A stretch of DNA of 64,000 nucleotides from Pseudolysobacter antarcticus (GCF_004168365.1 NZ_CP035704.1:3658001-3722000), one strand, 5' to 3'. Positions 1 through 7,355 are shown, numbered from the stretch's first letter. Notes: generated by a model from the sequence alone, not told the origin. Program-made: numbers and translations.

Positions 1-1
1 T

Positions 2-121
2 TTGCGAGAGGCCGGCATCGACGCGAAAGTGGAACCGACGATGGCGAATCTCGAAGATGTATTTGTCGCCGCGACTCGTCGATCTTCAGCCAGCGGCAGC
101 GTCGCGGAGAAGAAATCATGA
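2..121 (+). CDS. ABC-2 exporter ATP-binding protein, C-terminal end (partial)
   Basis: Only the last 39 codons are present; the frame enters from the left edge and stops at TGA 119-121. The visible peptide contains 'MANLEDVFV' followed by a short polar tail, which is how nucleotide-binding subunits of ABC-2 exporters (YbhF/NodI type) usually end. Walker and signature motifs lie outside the window. The stop overlaps the permease start in an ATGA, so the two are probably translationally coupled parts of one exporter. Family assignment rests on this tail plus the neighbour and is fairly safe; the substrate is unknown. Confidence 0.75.
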   Translation: MREAGIDAKVEPTMANLEDVFVAATRRSSASGSVAEKKS

Positions 122-1215
122 ATCTGCGCCGCCTGTTTTCGATCGTCATAAAAGAGCTGCGGCAGCTGCGCCGCGATCGCCTCACGTTTGCGATGATCGT
201 CGGCATTCCGACCATGCAGCTGCTGGTGTTCGGCTACGCCATCAATATGGATATCCGCCATCTCGATGCCGCCGTGCTCGATCAGGCGCAGACTTGGCAA
301 TCGCGCGAACTTGTCGCCACGCTCGGCCAGACCGGCGTGATGGATTTCAAATATCGGCTGCATGCGCCGCAGGAAGTCGACGTGCTTTTGCGCGAAGGCC
401 GCATCAGCGCCGCGCTGGTGATACCGCCGGATTTCGAGCGCCGTGTGATCGAGCAGGATCGTGCCGCGCTGCAGATCGTGGTCGATGGTTCGGATCAGAT
501 CGTGCAGCAGGCCGCGCGCCAGCTCGCCGCGCTGCCGCTGGCATCGCTGCTCAATCCGGCGCTGGGTGTACAAGTAAACAATGTGGAAATTGTGAACTTT
601 TACAATCCCGAGCGGCGCGCGCCGATCAACACCGTGCCCGGATTGATCGGCGTGATTTTGACGATGACCATGGTGCTGTTCACGGCCATGGCGATCGTGC
701 GCGAACGCGAGCGCGGCAATCTCGAATTCCTGATCGCCACGCCGGTATCACCCGCCGAACTCACGCTCGGCAAGGTCTTGCCGTTCATCGGCATCGGCTT
801 GCTGCAAGTGACGGTGGTGCTCACGCTCGGCGTGTTGATCTTCAAGGTGCCGATCAACGGATCGCTGCTCGATGTGTACGGCGCGGCGCTGGCATTCATC
901 ATCGCGTCGTTATCGCTCGGCGTGTTTTTATCGACGCTTGCCAAGACCCAGTTTCAGGCAATGCAGCTCGCAATGTTCACGTTCCTGCCGCAGATTTTGT
1001 TGTCGGGTTTCATGTTCCCGTTCGCCGGCATGCCGTGGCCCGCGCAATGGCTGGCGGAAATTTTTCCGATGACCCATTTCATCCGCCTGATCCGCGGCAT
1101 CATGTTGCGCGCCGCAACCTTGCGCGATCTGTGGCACGAACTCGCAGCACTTGCCGCCTTCTGTGTCGTGGTGCTGACCATCGCGATACTGCGCACGCGC
1201 AAACGTTTGGACTGA
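118..1215 (+). CDS. ABC-2 type transporter permease
   Basis: Membrane subunit (365 aa) of an ABC-2 exporter of the YbhS/YbhR kind. It has a cytoplasmic N-terminus, a first helix at about residues 22-42 ('AMIVGIPTMQLLVFGYAINM'), a large extracytoplasmic domain to about residue 175, then five further hydrophobic segments. The 'RERERGNLEFLIATPVSPAELTLGK' region that joins the second and third helices is the characteristic coupling element of this family. Start ATG 118 overlaps the stop of the upstream ATPase. No membrane-fusion partner is visible because the operon continues off the left edge. Exported substrate (drug, sterol or lipid) cannot be told from sequence. Confidence 0.88.
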   Translation: MNLRRLFSIVIKELRQLRRDRLTFAMIVGIPTMQLLVFGYAINMDIRHLDAAVLDQAQTWQSRELVATLGQTGVMDFKYRLHAPQEVDVLLREGRISAALVIPPDFERRVIEQDRAALQIVVDGSDQIVQQAARQLAALPLASLLNPALGVQVNNVEIVNFYNPERRAPINTVPGLIGVILTMTMVLFTAMAIVRERERGNLEFLIATPVSPAELTLGKVLPFIGIGLLQVTVVLTLGVLIFKVPINGSLLDVYGAALAFIIASLSLGVFLSTLAKTQFQAMQLAMFTFLPQILLSGFMFPFAGMPWPAQWLAEIFPMTHFIRLIRGIMLRAATLRDLWHELAALAAFCVVVLTIAILRTRKRLD

Positions 1216-1323
1216 TCAGGTGCCAAGCTATGGCGGGCATTCTTGGGCTTGACTAGATGATCGGTGTGAGCGGTACATACGATGAGATTCTGAGTTGCCG
1301 CGCTGCTTATTTGGGATTAGATA

Positions 1324-1974
1324 TCAGGCCGGTGAGAGGGTGCTGACTTCAATATTCGCGTCTCCATGATGATGCCCGCTTATCGATGGAAATAGCCGGC
1401 CATGAACGTGTGCGTCGCGAAGAACAAGAAATCTATTGTGATCGTATTGTTCTTTCGTCAGCAGCATTTGAAGGCGCTTGATCCCTTCTCTGCGATACGA
1501 CCCACCGTGTTCAGGGTGAATGGCAATAAGAGATATCGGGTGTGCCAGGATTAGCATCCAATACGTTTCATTCTCGTCAGTCTTGAAGCATTGATAGTTG
1601 GGCCGGCCGGGGAACGTCTCGCGCCAAACAAATCCCGTAAGGCTTACCAACTGCCATTCGTAAACTTCGGATATAACGTCAGGTTCGCGTTCACGCTCCG
1701 CAAGTGTGGCCATGGCACCGAACCAATTTTCTCGATGTCCACGCAATTCTGCTGATGTGTATTTAGTTCCTTTCGGATGTCGTACGTTGTAGTGGCCGAC
1801 ATCTGCATGGCAATCAAAGCAAAGCGGTATACAGTTTTCGAACGTAGACTCGCCGCCATCAGCCTCGGGAGTAATGTGATGACACTCAATGTTGGTTCCG
1901 CAAAATTTGTGGCAAAGAGTGCATTGACGAGCACATGCCACTAATACACGATCCTTGACTGTTGCAGGCCACAT
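1324..1974 (-). CDS. HNH endonuclease family protein (probable gene cassette)
   Basis: A 216-aa protein with an N-terminal HNH nuclease domain (residues about 12-75). Paired CxxC motifs ('CTLC', 'CFDC') would hold a structural zinc, 'ECHHITP' supplies the first histidines, 'ENCIPLC' the asparagine, and the last His follows in 'CFDCH'. The C-terminal 130 residues ('WEWQLVSL'-like onwards) match nothing I recognise and may be a specificity or partner domain. Start ATG 1974 lies 7 bp from a GTTAGGT core-like heptamer, the spacing usual in integron cassettes, and the gene is oriented like the other minus-strand cassette ORFs. No attC follows the stop. It could be a defence nuclease, a toxin or a homing-type enzyme; nothing decides between these. 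Confidence 0.75.
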   Translation of the reverse strand: MWPATVKDRVLVACARQCTLCHKFCGTNIECHHITPEADGGESTFENCIPLCFDCHADVGHYNVRHPKGTKYTSAELRGHRENWFGAMATLAEREREPDVISEVYEWQLVSLTGFVWRETFPGRPNYQCFKTDENETYWMLILAHPISLIAIHPEHGGSYRREGIKRLQMLLTKEQYDHNRFLVLRDAHVHGRLFPSISGHHHGDANIEVSTLSPA

Positions 1975-1981
1975 TCCGCTT

Positions 1982-1988
1982 ACCTAAC
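1982..1988 (-). other. attC core-like heptamer before the HNH gene
   Basis: Read on the minus strand the sequence is GTTAGGT, a match to the R' core (GTTRRRY) at which integron integrase cuts. It sits 7 bp upstream of the HNH start codon, as expected for a cassette boundary. I could not find a convincing paired R'' heptamer upstream, so this is either a decayed attC or chance. Confidence 0.4.
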
Positions 1989-2139
1989 GAGGTTAAAAAA
2001 GTTCCGTTGAGGAAATATTTGGCAATTTCCCAGAGTCCGTCTATCCATACTGCAGTGCTGATCGTCAATTTTAGAGAATCCTCTGAGGTCGCTTTTTGCT
2101 ATTTCGTCGATCAACTCAGCGACTGGATTTTTTCTACAT

Positions 2140-2199
2140 CCTCAACGTTTGACTTGCGCGGACCGCTGTAGAGGCGTCCGCTTGAAGGCAGGGTTGAAA
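2140..2199 (-). repeat. attC recombination site D (60 bp)
   Basis: Read on the minus strand: R'' TTTCAAC (2199-2193), an inner arm containing TTCAAGCGGACGCC, a short loop, the pairing arm GTCCGC, then R' GTTGAGG (2146-2140). Plus-strand GCGGAC (2158-2163) pairs with GTCCGC (2176-2181). The inner arm differs by one base from the corresponding arm of the classical aadA-type attC as I remember it, and 60 bp is the textbook attC length. It begins 1 bp after the stop codon of the Tdi1-like ORF, exactly where a cassette attC should be. Confidence 0.75.
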
Positions 2200-2200
2200 G

Positions 2201-2638
2201 TCATTCTGTAATCTGAAGTCGAACTTGGCTACCGTCAGGAAGATTCTGTATTTGCCGCGCGATATGGCCGGATGTTTCGATGAGTTCGACGAGTGTGATG
2301 GTCGCCAAGTTCTTGCCACCGTATTCGCCACCGAGAACGCAAGGAATCTTGAAACAATATCTGTAGCCCGGTTTCAGTGGGCCCAAGAGTTCCTTTGCTT
2401 CTGCAACCAGCGATGACATATGCCAGCCTTCCAAGAAATCCTGTGTCTTTGAAAGTGCATCCAGCCCGTTACGGTCGTTTGCTATGACATTGCAGTAAAG
2501 GTCTTCTGGACACAGGCGCCAGTACCGGCCATCTTCGTCTTTGACGATCAGATTGCCGAAAGCGTTGTCTTCAACAACCTGGCTGGGCCGGATGCCTGTC
2601 CATTTCCATTCGCGTTCGACGCTTGAGATAAGTTGCAT
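2201..2638 (-). CDS. T6SS immunity Tdi1-like (DUF1851) protein in a gene cassette
   Basis: A 145-aa soluble protein matching the DUF1851/Tdi1 C-terminal family. 'AFGNLIVKDEDGRYWRLCPEDL' sits in the N-terminal half, and 'LKPGYRYCFKIPCVLGGEYGG' is the family signature in the second half. Members act as immunity proteins against Tde-type DNase effectors of type VI secretion, and many lie as orphans in variable regions. I chose ATG 2638 because it lies 3 bp after the R' end of an attC-like site; an earlier in-frame ATG (2710) would read through that site. No effector, VgrG or other T6SS gene is near. attC D follows the stop immediately, so this looks like a self-contained cassette. Function beyond family membership is inferred. 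Confidence 0.72.
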   Translation of the reverse strand: MQLISSVEREWKWTGIRPSQVVEDNAFGNLIVKDEDGRYWRLCPEDLYCNVIANDRNGLDALSKTQDFLEGWHMSSLVAEAKELLGPLKPGYRYCFKIPCVLGGEYGGKNLATITLVELIETSGHIARQIQNLPDGSQVRLQITE

Positions 2639-2641
2639 GAC

Positions 2642-2695
2642 GCATAACAATATTAGAGCCTCGAAACGGGGCGTTGGCTGCATACTCGGTTGTGT
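2642..2695 (-). repeat. attC-like site C (54 bp), part of a 77-bp direct repeat
   Basis: Minus strand: R'' ACACAAC (2695-2689), inner arms GCCCC/GAGGC-type with AGTAT pairing ATATT, R' GTTATGC (2648-2642). The same layout, about 85% identical over 77 bp (2642-2718), recurs at 4587-4663. R' GTTATGC is a well-known attC end. The Tdi1-like ORF starts 3 bp beyond it. The similarity of the two copies extends about 23 bp past R'', further than an attC needs, so the exact boundary is uncertain. Confidence 0.55.
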
Positions 2696-2712
2696 GATTT
2701 CGGGCGTCAAGC

Positions 2713-2868
2713 GAATTCAAATCCGCAGGAACTGGCACGCGACTGATCGTTACCGAGCAAGGTGTTTTTCTCGATGACTTTGATAATTCAGCAGCACGCG
2801 AGGAAGGTACTAACTCGTTGCTCGACAAGCTCGGCATCGCATTAAAAAACCCGCCAGACGCCGCGTGA
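2713..2868 (+). pseudogene. SRPBCC/AHSA1-family gene, 3' remnant
   Basis: An open stretch without a start encodes the C-terminal third of a polyketide-cyclase/AHSA1-type SRPBCC protein. Motifs are 'GTGTRLIVTEQGVFLDD', then 'REEGTNSLLDKLGIAL', stop TGA 2866. The TEQG-F-LD and REEGT-LLD motifs are diagnostic for the last strand and long C-terminal helix of this fold. Everything upstream of about 2713 is replaced by the attC-like repeat and cassette ORFs, so the gene seems to have been cut by insertion of the cassette cluster. The same plus-strand frame gives 'FRASSEF' in both copies of the 77-bp repeat. Confidence 0.7.
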
Positions 2869-2967
2869 TTAGCCTCCCTGCGGGACTGGTCGAACGCACC
2901 AGGTCGCGCCAGGTCACGTAAAAAAATCTCCGAACACGCTGTATTCCACATCAAAGGATGCCACCGC

Positions 2968-3627
2968 ATGTCACTCGAATTTTATTTCCATCCACTCTCA
3001 TCTTTTTGCCACAAGGCGCTGATCGCGCTGTACGAAAACAACACGGCCTTCGTGCCGCACACTGTGGATCTGGCCGATGAAAAATCGCGTAACGACTTTC
3101 GTAATCTCTGGCCGATCGGAAAATTTCCCGTGCTGCGTGACACGAAACAAGACCGGATCATTCCGGAATCAAGCATCATCATCGAATATCTGGATCAGCA
3201 CTATTCGGGAGGCACGCCACTGATCCCGTCCGATCCTGACGTCGCACGCGAAGTGCGTTTGAAAGATCGTTTTTATGACTCTTATGTGCATGCGCCGGTG
3301 CAGAAAATCGTCGGCGACCGCATTCGTCCGCACGACGTACGCGATCCCCACGGCGTCGCCGAAGCCAAGGCGCAAATGCTAGTCGCTTATGGCATTGTCG
3401 AGAAGGAAATGGCAACACGCATATGGGCCATGGGCGACTTTTTCAGCATGGCCGATTGCGCCGCTGCACCCGCATTGTTCTACGGCAATCTCGTGATGCC
3501 ATTGGCGCCAGACTTCAAGAATTTGGCGGCTTACCTGCAACGGTTGATGTTACGTCCGTCCTACGCGCGCGTTTTGCGTGAAGCGCAGCCGTATATGGCT
3601 ATGTTCCCCAAAGAAGAAGCGCAGTGA
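2968..3627 (+). CDS. Glutathione S-transferase family protein
   Basis: A 219-aa cytosolic GST. The N-terminal thioredoxin-like domain (1-80) begins 'LEFYFHPLSSFCHKALIALYE', and 'PESSIIIEYLD' at about residues 69-79 holds the conserved Glu-Ser pair that binds the gamma-glutamyl part of glutathione. The all-helical C-terminal domain (90-219) contains 'MADCAAAPALFY', the hydrophobic-staple N-capping box. Ser11/Cys14 are the likely catalytic-site residues. It lies on the plus strand between minus-strand cassette ORFs and just downstream of an SRPBCC remnant; the two may once have been an operon. Substrate unknown; detoxification of electrophiles is the family role. Confidence 0.9.
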   Translation: MSLEFYFHPLSSFCHKALIALYENNTAFVPHTVDLADEKSRNDFRNLWPIGKFPVLRDTKQDRIIPESSIIIEYLDQHYSGGTPLIPSDPDVAREVRLKDRFYDSYVHAPVQKIVGDRIRPHDVRDPHGVAEAKAQMLVAYGIVEKEMATRIWAMGDFFSMADCAAAPALFYGNLVMPLAPDFKNLAAYLQRLMLRPSYARVLREAQPYMAMFPKEEAQ

Positions 3628-3732
3628 GAAAGAATTACGCTCACCACATATCCGGCGCATTCTTTTTCTTCTGCTGAGGGTTCGCCGTCAAACACATAGC
3701 GCGCGATGTTGACGGGAAGTCTTACAGAATAT

Positions 3733-4089
3733 TTAGGCTTGCGCAGCAAAGTGGGCGCGACACCGCCAAGCGAGCAATAACAGCAATGCAGCAGAAACAG
3801 GCCAAACACCGCTGGTAGGGTTGCCGATGCTAAGAGTGAGAATTGGGGCCAAAGCCGCTGCAACGACAAGAGCAGGAACGGCAACGCGCTGGCGAAAGCC
3901 CACCAGCAGCAAACAACCAGTGACTATGGCGGCGAGGATGACTTGCGGAAGAAAAAAGTGCAACGCAGTCAAATAAGGCACGCCGAACGACATGCTGAGA
4001 CCGCGAGCCCAATAGAAAGGCATAGCAACACACCATATTGCCGCCAGAGCGGCGAGGATTACGAGTAACGCAGCGCGCCAATCTTTCAT
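3733..4089 (-). CDS. Small four-helix membrane protein (gene cassette)
   Basis: A 118-aa very hydrophobic protein with about four predicted membrane spans (roughly 6-28, 38-62, 68-86, 92-110) separated by short basic loops. No catalytic motif or known family is recognisable. The start ATG 4089 lies 4 bp from the R' end (GTTAGGC) of attC B, which is typical cassette architecture and fixes the start. Downstream of the stop there is no clear attC; an imperfect hairpin (3688-3718 area) may be a decayed one. Translation of the same strand beyond the stop, across the gap to the GST gene, looks protein-like but has no start. Function unknown. Confidence 0.65.
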   Translation of the reverse strand: MKDWRAALLVILAALAAIWCVAMPFYWARGLSMSFGVPYLTALHFFLPQVILAAIVTGCLLLVGFRQRVAVPALVVAAALAPILTLSIGNPTSGVWPVSAALLLLLAWRCRAHFAAQA

Positions 4090-4093
4090 GCAA

Positions 4094-4165
4094 GCCTAAC
4101 GTTCAAAGTAACTGGCTGCCGGAACGCGCAGCGTGGAGGCAGTCCAGTTGACTGCCGTGTTGGGC
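4094..4165 (-). repeat. attC recombination site B (72 bp)
   Basis: Minus strand: R'' GCCCAAC (4165-4159) and R' GTTAGGC (4100-4094) pair at 6 of 7 positions. Inside them, plus-strand 4108-4120 pairs with 4138-4152 over 13 bp with two unpaired bases, the extrahelical-base hallmark of attC bottom-strand folding. It lies 6 bp after the stop of the 134-aa ORF and 4 bp before the start of the 118-aa ORF. This is the clearest attC in the window. Confidence 0.85.
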
Positions 4166-4171
4166 CAATGA

Positions 4172-4576
4172 TTACGTGCCATGCACAACACCACGAACGA
4201 GTTTTTCCGCAAACGGCCGTTGATGTTCCTCGAAATACGAAACCCAGAACGAGAGTGATGTATTTTCAGAAGCTAGATTTGCAGAAAGACGAAATACGTC
4301 CCTACCATTATCTGTTTCAGTTAGCGCCACCACTTCGCCAACCCAACCACCGCCGCTGGCATTTATGGTTCGTTCGGAACCAAGCATCTTTTCGGCTGAA
4401 ACTGCCTTTCCGCTCGAGTCGCCAGCGACTTCTACAATGATCGCATCAATTGTCCAGTCGGCGCCCCAGAACGACCAAGAACCATCCGAGTTTCGTTCGT
4501 GATACGAAGGCGGCAGAGTAACCCGCCAACCACACCATAGATCAACTTCCCCACCGTGTTCGAGTAGTGTTGCCAT
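4172..4576 (-). CDS. Hypothetical 134-aa protein (gene cassette)
   Basis: A soluble 134-aa protein rich in Trp, Gly and Ser, with 'WRVTLPPSYHERNSDGSWSF' near the N-terminus and a predicted alternation of beta strands, ending in a basic helix ('RPFAEKLVRG'). I do not recognise the family. Its size, lack of signal peptide and compact alpha/beta look are like many cassette-encoded and immunity-type proteins, but that is only an impression. The start ATG 4576 lies 10 bp after attC-like site A and the stop 6 bp before attC B, so the ORF fills one complete cassette of about 490 bp. Confidence 0.65.
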   Translation of the reverse strand: MATLLEHGGEVDLWCGWRVTLPPSYHERNSDGSWSFWGADWTIDAIIVEVAGDSSGKAVSAEKMLGSERTINASGGGWVGEVVALTETDNGRDVFRLSANLASENTSLSFWVSYFEEHQRPFAEKLVRGVVHGT

Positions 4577-4586
4577 TGTTTTTGAA

Positions 4587-4640
4587 GCCCAACTACTATT
4601 AGACCCCGAAGTGGGGCGTTGGCCGCATAGTCGGTTGTGC
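4587..4640 (-). repeat. attC-like site A (54 bp), second copy of the 77-bp repeat
   Basis: Minus strand: R'' GCACAAC (4640-4634) pairs with R' GTTGGGC (4593-4587) at 6 of 7 positions. ACTAT (4595-4599) pairs with ATAGT (4627-4631), and CCCC (4604-4607) with GGGG (4613-4616). Compared with copy C several changes keep or nearly keep the pairing (ACTAT/ATAGT against AGTAT/ATATT), which supports a selected fold. The wider repeat spans 4587-4663. Confidence 0.6.
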
Positions 4641-4860
4641 GATTTCGTGCGTCAAGCGAATTCCCTGCGCGGCGCGCGCGCTTGGTCGGCAACGAGCAAG
4701 CAGTTATGGCGACATGTTTATGCGCTACGTCCCGGAAACGGTGGCGCATGAATTACGGTATCGACATTGGTGGCGTTGCAGCCGGTGCGCGCTATTGCAT
4801 TCGCCTAATCCACGTATCAGAGTGGATAGCAGACGATCTGCAATCTGTGCAGGAATGCTA

Positions 4861-6198
4861 ATGCGACAGACACTGATGTTGCTGATGTGTACGGCGGTTT
4901 CGGGCATCGCCTTGGCGGATGCGCCGATGCACCACTGGCTGGTGGATGCGGATGACTTTGCTGATGACATGTCGTCTGCACAACGTGTCGAGATCGAGCA
5001 GATGCTGGCACGTAATCGCTTGTTGCTGGCCCGGCATCTGCAAACGATACAGCCATCTGACGCAGAAATATCAACGCAAATTGCGCAGGAAATAATGGCG
5101 CAGAAATCATCGGCACATATCGAACAAATCGCGCAAACCGGTCTGGCATGGCCGCTGTCGGCGAATACGAATTTTATCGGTTTCGACTACCACGGTATTT
5201 CCAATTTCGTCGATCACGATCCGCGTTTTCCGGGCTTCGTCAAAGATTACACCTGCGGCACGCGCACTTACGACAACGCAGCGGGATACAACCATGCGGG
5301 CACGGATTATTTCCTTTGGCCGTATCCGTGGTTGATGATGGACCAGGAACAGGTGGCGATTGTCGCCGCTGCAGCGGGGCAGATCATCGGCAAGAGCGAC
5401 GGCAATTTTGATCGCTCGTGCGCGATGGGCAACGGCGAGTGGAATGCGGTGTATGTGCAACATACCGACGGCACGGTGGCATGGTACGGCCACATGAAAT
5501 CCGGCAGCGTCACCAGCAAATCCATTGGCGCTAATGTGGCGGTCGGCGAGTTTCTTGGTGATGTCGGCAGTTCGGGATCATCGACTGCGCCGCATTTGCA
5601 TTTCGAGCTGCACGGGCCGAATGGCGACATCGTCGACCCGCGTCACGGCCAGTGCAATGCGGCGCCGGATTTGTGGGCGATCACGCAGGCGTATGAACAG
5701 CCGACGATCAACTCGCTCTCAACGCATTCGGCAGAGCCTTCATTCGTCGCGTGTGGCGTAAGCGACGGGCAACCGGTCGACGAAAATCCGCAATATCAAG
5801 ATGCGTTTGAACCCGCTGCTACGCTGTGGGTATTCGCCGCGTATCACGATCAGCGCAATGGCGAGATCACGCATTTCAGTATCGAGCGACCGGATCACAG
5901 TGTGTGGCAGGCGTGGGATTTCGATCTCGCCAGCGAGGGCTTACCGAAGCCTTTTTATGCTGGCACGGGATGGGACTGGTCATATGTTTTACCCGCCGAT
6001 GCGCCGCATGGTTTATGGACGATCAATGCCGAGTTTCAGGGGCAGGCTTATGCGCACGCATTTACCGTGGGCAGCGCTGAGAGCCGTGATGTCGGCGCCG
6101 TTGCCGCAGAGCGCGCCCGCATCGCTGTTCTGCTGGCGCGCTGCCGACCCGGTAATACGCCTGTGCCGGCGGATTGCAGCTCGACTAGGCATCCATAA
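4861..6198 (+). CDS. Secreted M23-family metallopeptidase (LytM domain)
   Basis: A 445-aa exported protein. A signal peptide ('MRQTLMLLMCTAVSGIALA', cut before DAPMH) is followed by a helical region. The LytM zinc-peptidase domain comes next: 'NHAGTD' gives the HxxxD ligands and 'APHLHFEL' the HxH motif. A C-terminal beta-rich domain (about 310-430) follows. These enzymes cut peptidoglycan cross-bridges or, as here with a large accessory domain, may act on other Gly-rich proteins. Start 4861 is preferred over an upstream ATG at 4855 because AGGA (4851-4854) is spaced correctly and the signal peptide begins there. It stands alone, bordering the cassette cluster on its 5' side. Confidence 0.88.
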   Translation: MRQTLMLLMCTAVSGIALADAPMHHWLVDADDFADDMSSAQRVEIEQMLARNRLLLARHLQTIQPSDAEISTQIAQEIMAQKSSAHIEQIAQTGLAWPLSANTNFIGFDYHGISNFVDHDPRFPGFVKDYTCGTRTYDNAAGYNHAGTDYFLWPYPWLMMDQEQVAIVAAAAGQIIGKSDGNFDRSCAMGNGEWNAVYVQHTDGTVAWYGHMKSGSVTSKSIGANVAVGEFLGDVGSSGSSTAPHLHFELHGPNGDIVDPRHGQCNAAPDLWAITQAYEQPTINSLSTHSAEPSFVACGVSDGQPVDENPQYQDAFEPAATLWVFAAYHDQRNGEITHFSIERPDHSVWQAWDFDLASEGLPKPFYAGTGWDWSYVLPADAPHGLWTINAEFQGQAYAHAFTVGSAESRDVGAVAAERARIAVLLARCRPGNTPVPADCSSTRHP

Positions 6199-6345
6199 CA
6201 GCCGTGGCTTTTCACGCTAACCGCGCGGCTATGGCGTAGTTTCTAGCGGCGCGGTTGATGGCTGGCGCTAACGCGAAATATCCGACGCAGTATTTTACAG
6301 ACAAACATGAAGACCAAGAAATCCGATGCCAGCGACAGCCCGACT

Positions 6346-7311
6346 CTATCTCGATTTCTGCTTCCGCTTGACCAGTGATTTCACCGGTGCTGCAACGGCT
6401 TCAACGACATGATCATTCAGCAATTCGCGCGGCAGTTGGCGAAATACCGCCACCAGTTTTTGCAGGAAATCGGTCAGCGCTGAACTGCGTCGCCACACCA
6501 TCGCGATGCGTCGCGTCGGCGCGTGGTCGCGGAAACGCACGAGCTGGATATTGTCGGATTGCGCCACTGGCGGCTTGATCGAAAGCACCGGCAACAAGGT
6601 GATGCCGACATTGGCCGATACCATCTGGCGCAGCGTTTCCAGACTCGTGGCGCGGAAGCCGGACTTCTCGCCGGCGCCGGCCATGTGGCAGACGTCCAGC
6701 GCTTGATCGCGCATGCAATGGCCGTCCGCGAGCAGCAGCAGATTTTCATCGGCCAGATCCGCGAGCTTGAGCGTCTTGCGTTGCGCGAGCGCGTGGCCGA
6801 GCGGCACCGCCAGCAGGAATGGTTCCTCGAACAACAACTCGGCATGCAACTGGTCGTCGTGCAGCGGCAGCGCGAGGATCGCCGCATCGAGTTTGCCTTC
6901 GCGCAACTGATGCAGCAGCAGTTCGGATTTTTCCTCGACCAGCAGCAATTCCAGACGCGGGAAACGTTCGCGAATCGGCGTCACCACATGTGGCAAAAGA
7001 TACGGTGCCAGGGTCGGGAACAGACCAAGACGCACGGCGCCGGATTCGGGATCGCTAGTGCCGCGCGCCAGCGCGCGGATTTGGTCGATCTCGTGCAATA
7101 CGCTGCGCGCGCGGTGCACGATTTCGCGTCCGACTTCGGTGAGCAACACCATGCGCGGCGTGCGCTCGACCAGCGCGACGCCGAGTTCGTCTTCGAGTTT
7201 TTTGATCTGCGTGGAAAGGGTCGGCTGGCTCACGAAACACGCTTCGGCGGCGTGCCCGAAATGCTTGTGTTCGGCCAAAGCGACCAGATATCCCAGATCA
7301 CGCAGGTTCAT
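6346..7311 (-). CDS. oxyR: Hydrogen-peroxide-sensing LysR-type regulator OxyR
   Basis: A 321-aa LysR-type regulator. The winged helix-turn-helix (1-60) opens 'MNLRDLGYLVALAEHKHFGHAAEACFVSQPTLS'-style, very close to E. coli OxyR. The redox pair is Cys199 and Cys208 within 'GHCMRDQALDVC', at the same residue numbers as E. coli, so disulfide switching by peroxide should be conserved. A C-terminal tail of basic residues extends beyond the E. coli protein. ATG 7311 is chosen because homology starts there; an in-frame ATG nine codons earlier lacks support. It is divergent from ahpC with an OxyR-type operator between them, implying direct control of ahpC and autoregulation. Confidence 0.95.
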   Translation of the reverse strand: MNLRDLGYLVALAEHKHFGHAAEACFVSQPTLSTQIKKLEDELGVALVERTPRMVLLTEVGREIVHRARSVLHEIDQIRALARGTSDPESGAVRLGLFPTLAPYLLPHVVTPIRERFPRLELLLVEEKSELLLHQLREGKLDAAILALPLHDDQLHAELLFEEPFLLAVPLGHALAQRKTLKLADLADENLLLLADGHCMRDQALDVCHMAGAGEKSGFRATSLETLRQMVSANVGITLLPVLSIKPPVAQSDNIQLVRFRDHAPTRRIAMVWRRSSALTDFLQKLVAVFRQLPRELLNDHVVEAVAAPVKSLVKRKQKSR

Positions 7312-7355
7312 CGCCTTGTCTCCTGAAGCAAGCAACATAAGCTGCTGGGATAGAT

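Noticed and set aside
1644-1934. Several long alternative-frame ORFs inside annotated genes, such as those opposite cphA, chpA and ybbP.
   Set aside because: They are high-GC shadow frames with skewed composition (Arg/His/Gln rich) and no family motifs.
2006-2012. GTTGAGG near 2006 as partner of the GTTAGGT core before the HNH gene.
   Set aside because: The enclosed distance (about 31 bp) is too short for an attC and the heptamers do not pair; only a degenerate core is claimed.
6219-6256. AACCGCGC inverted repeat between the M23 peptidase and oxyR genes as a terminator.
   Set aside because: Only an 8-bp stem with a 22-base loop and no T-run; too weak to call.
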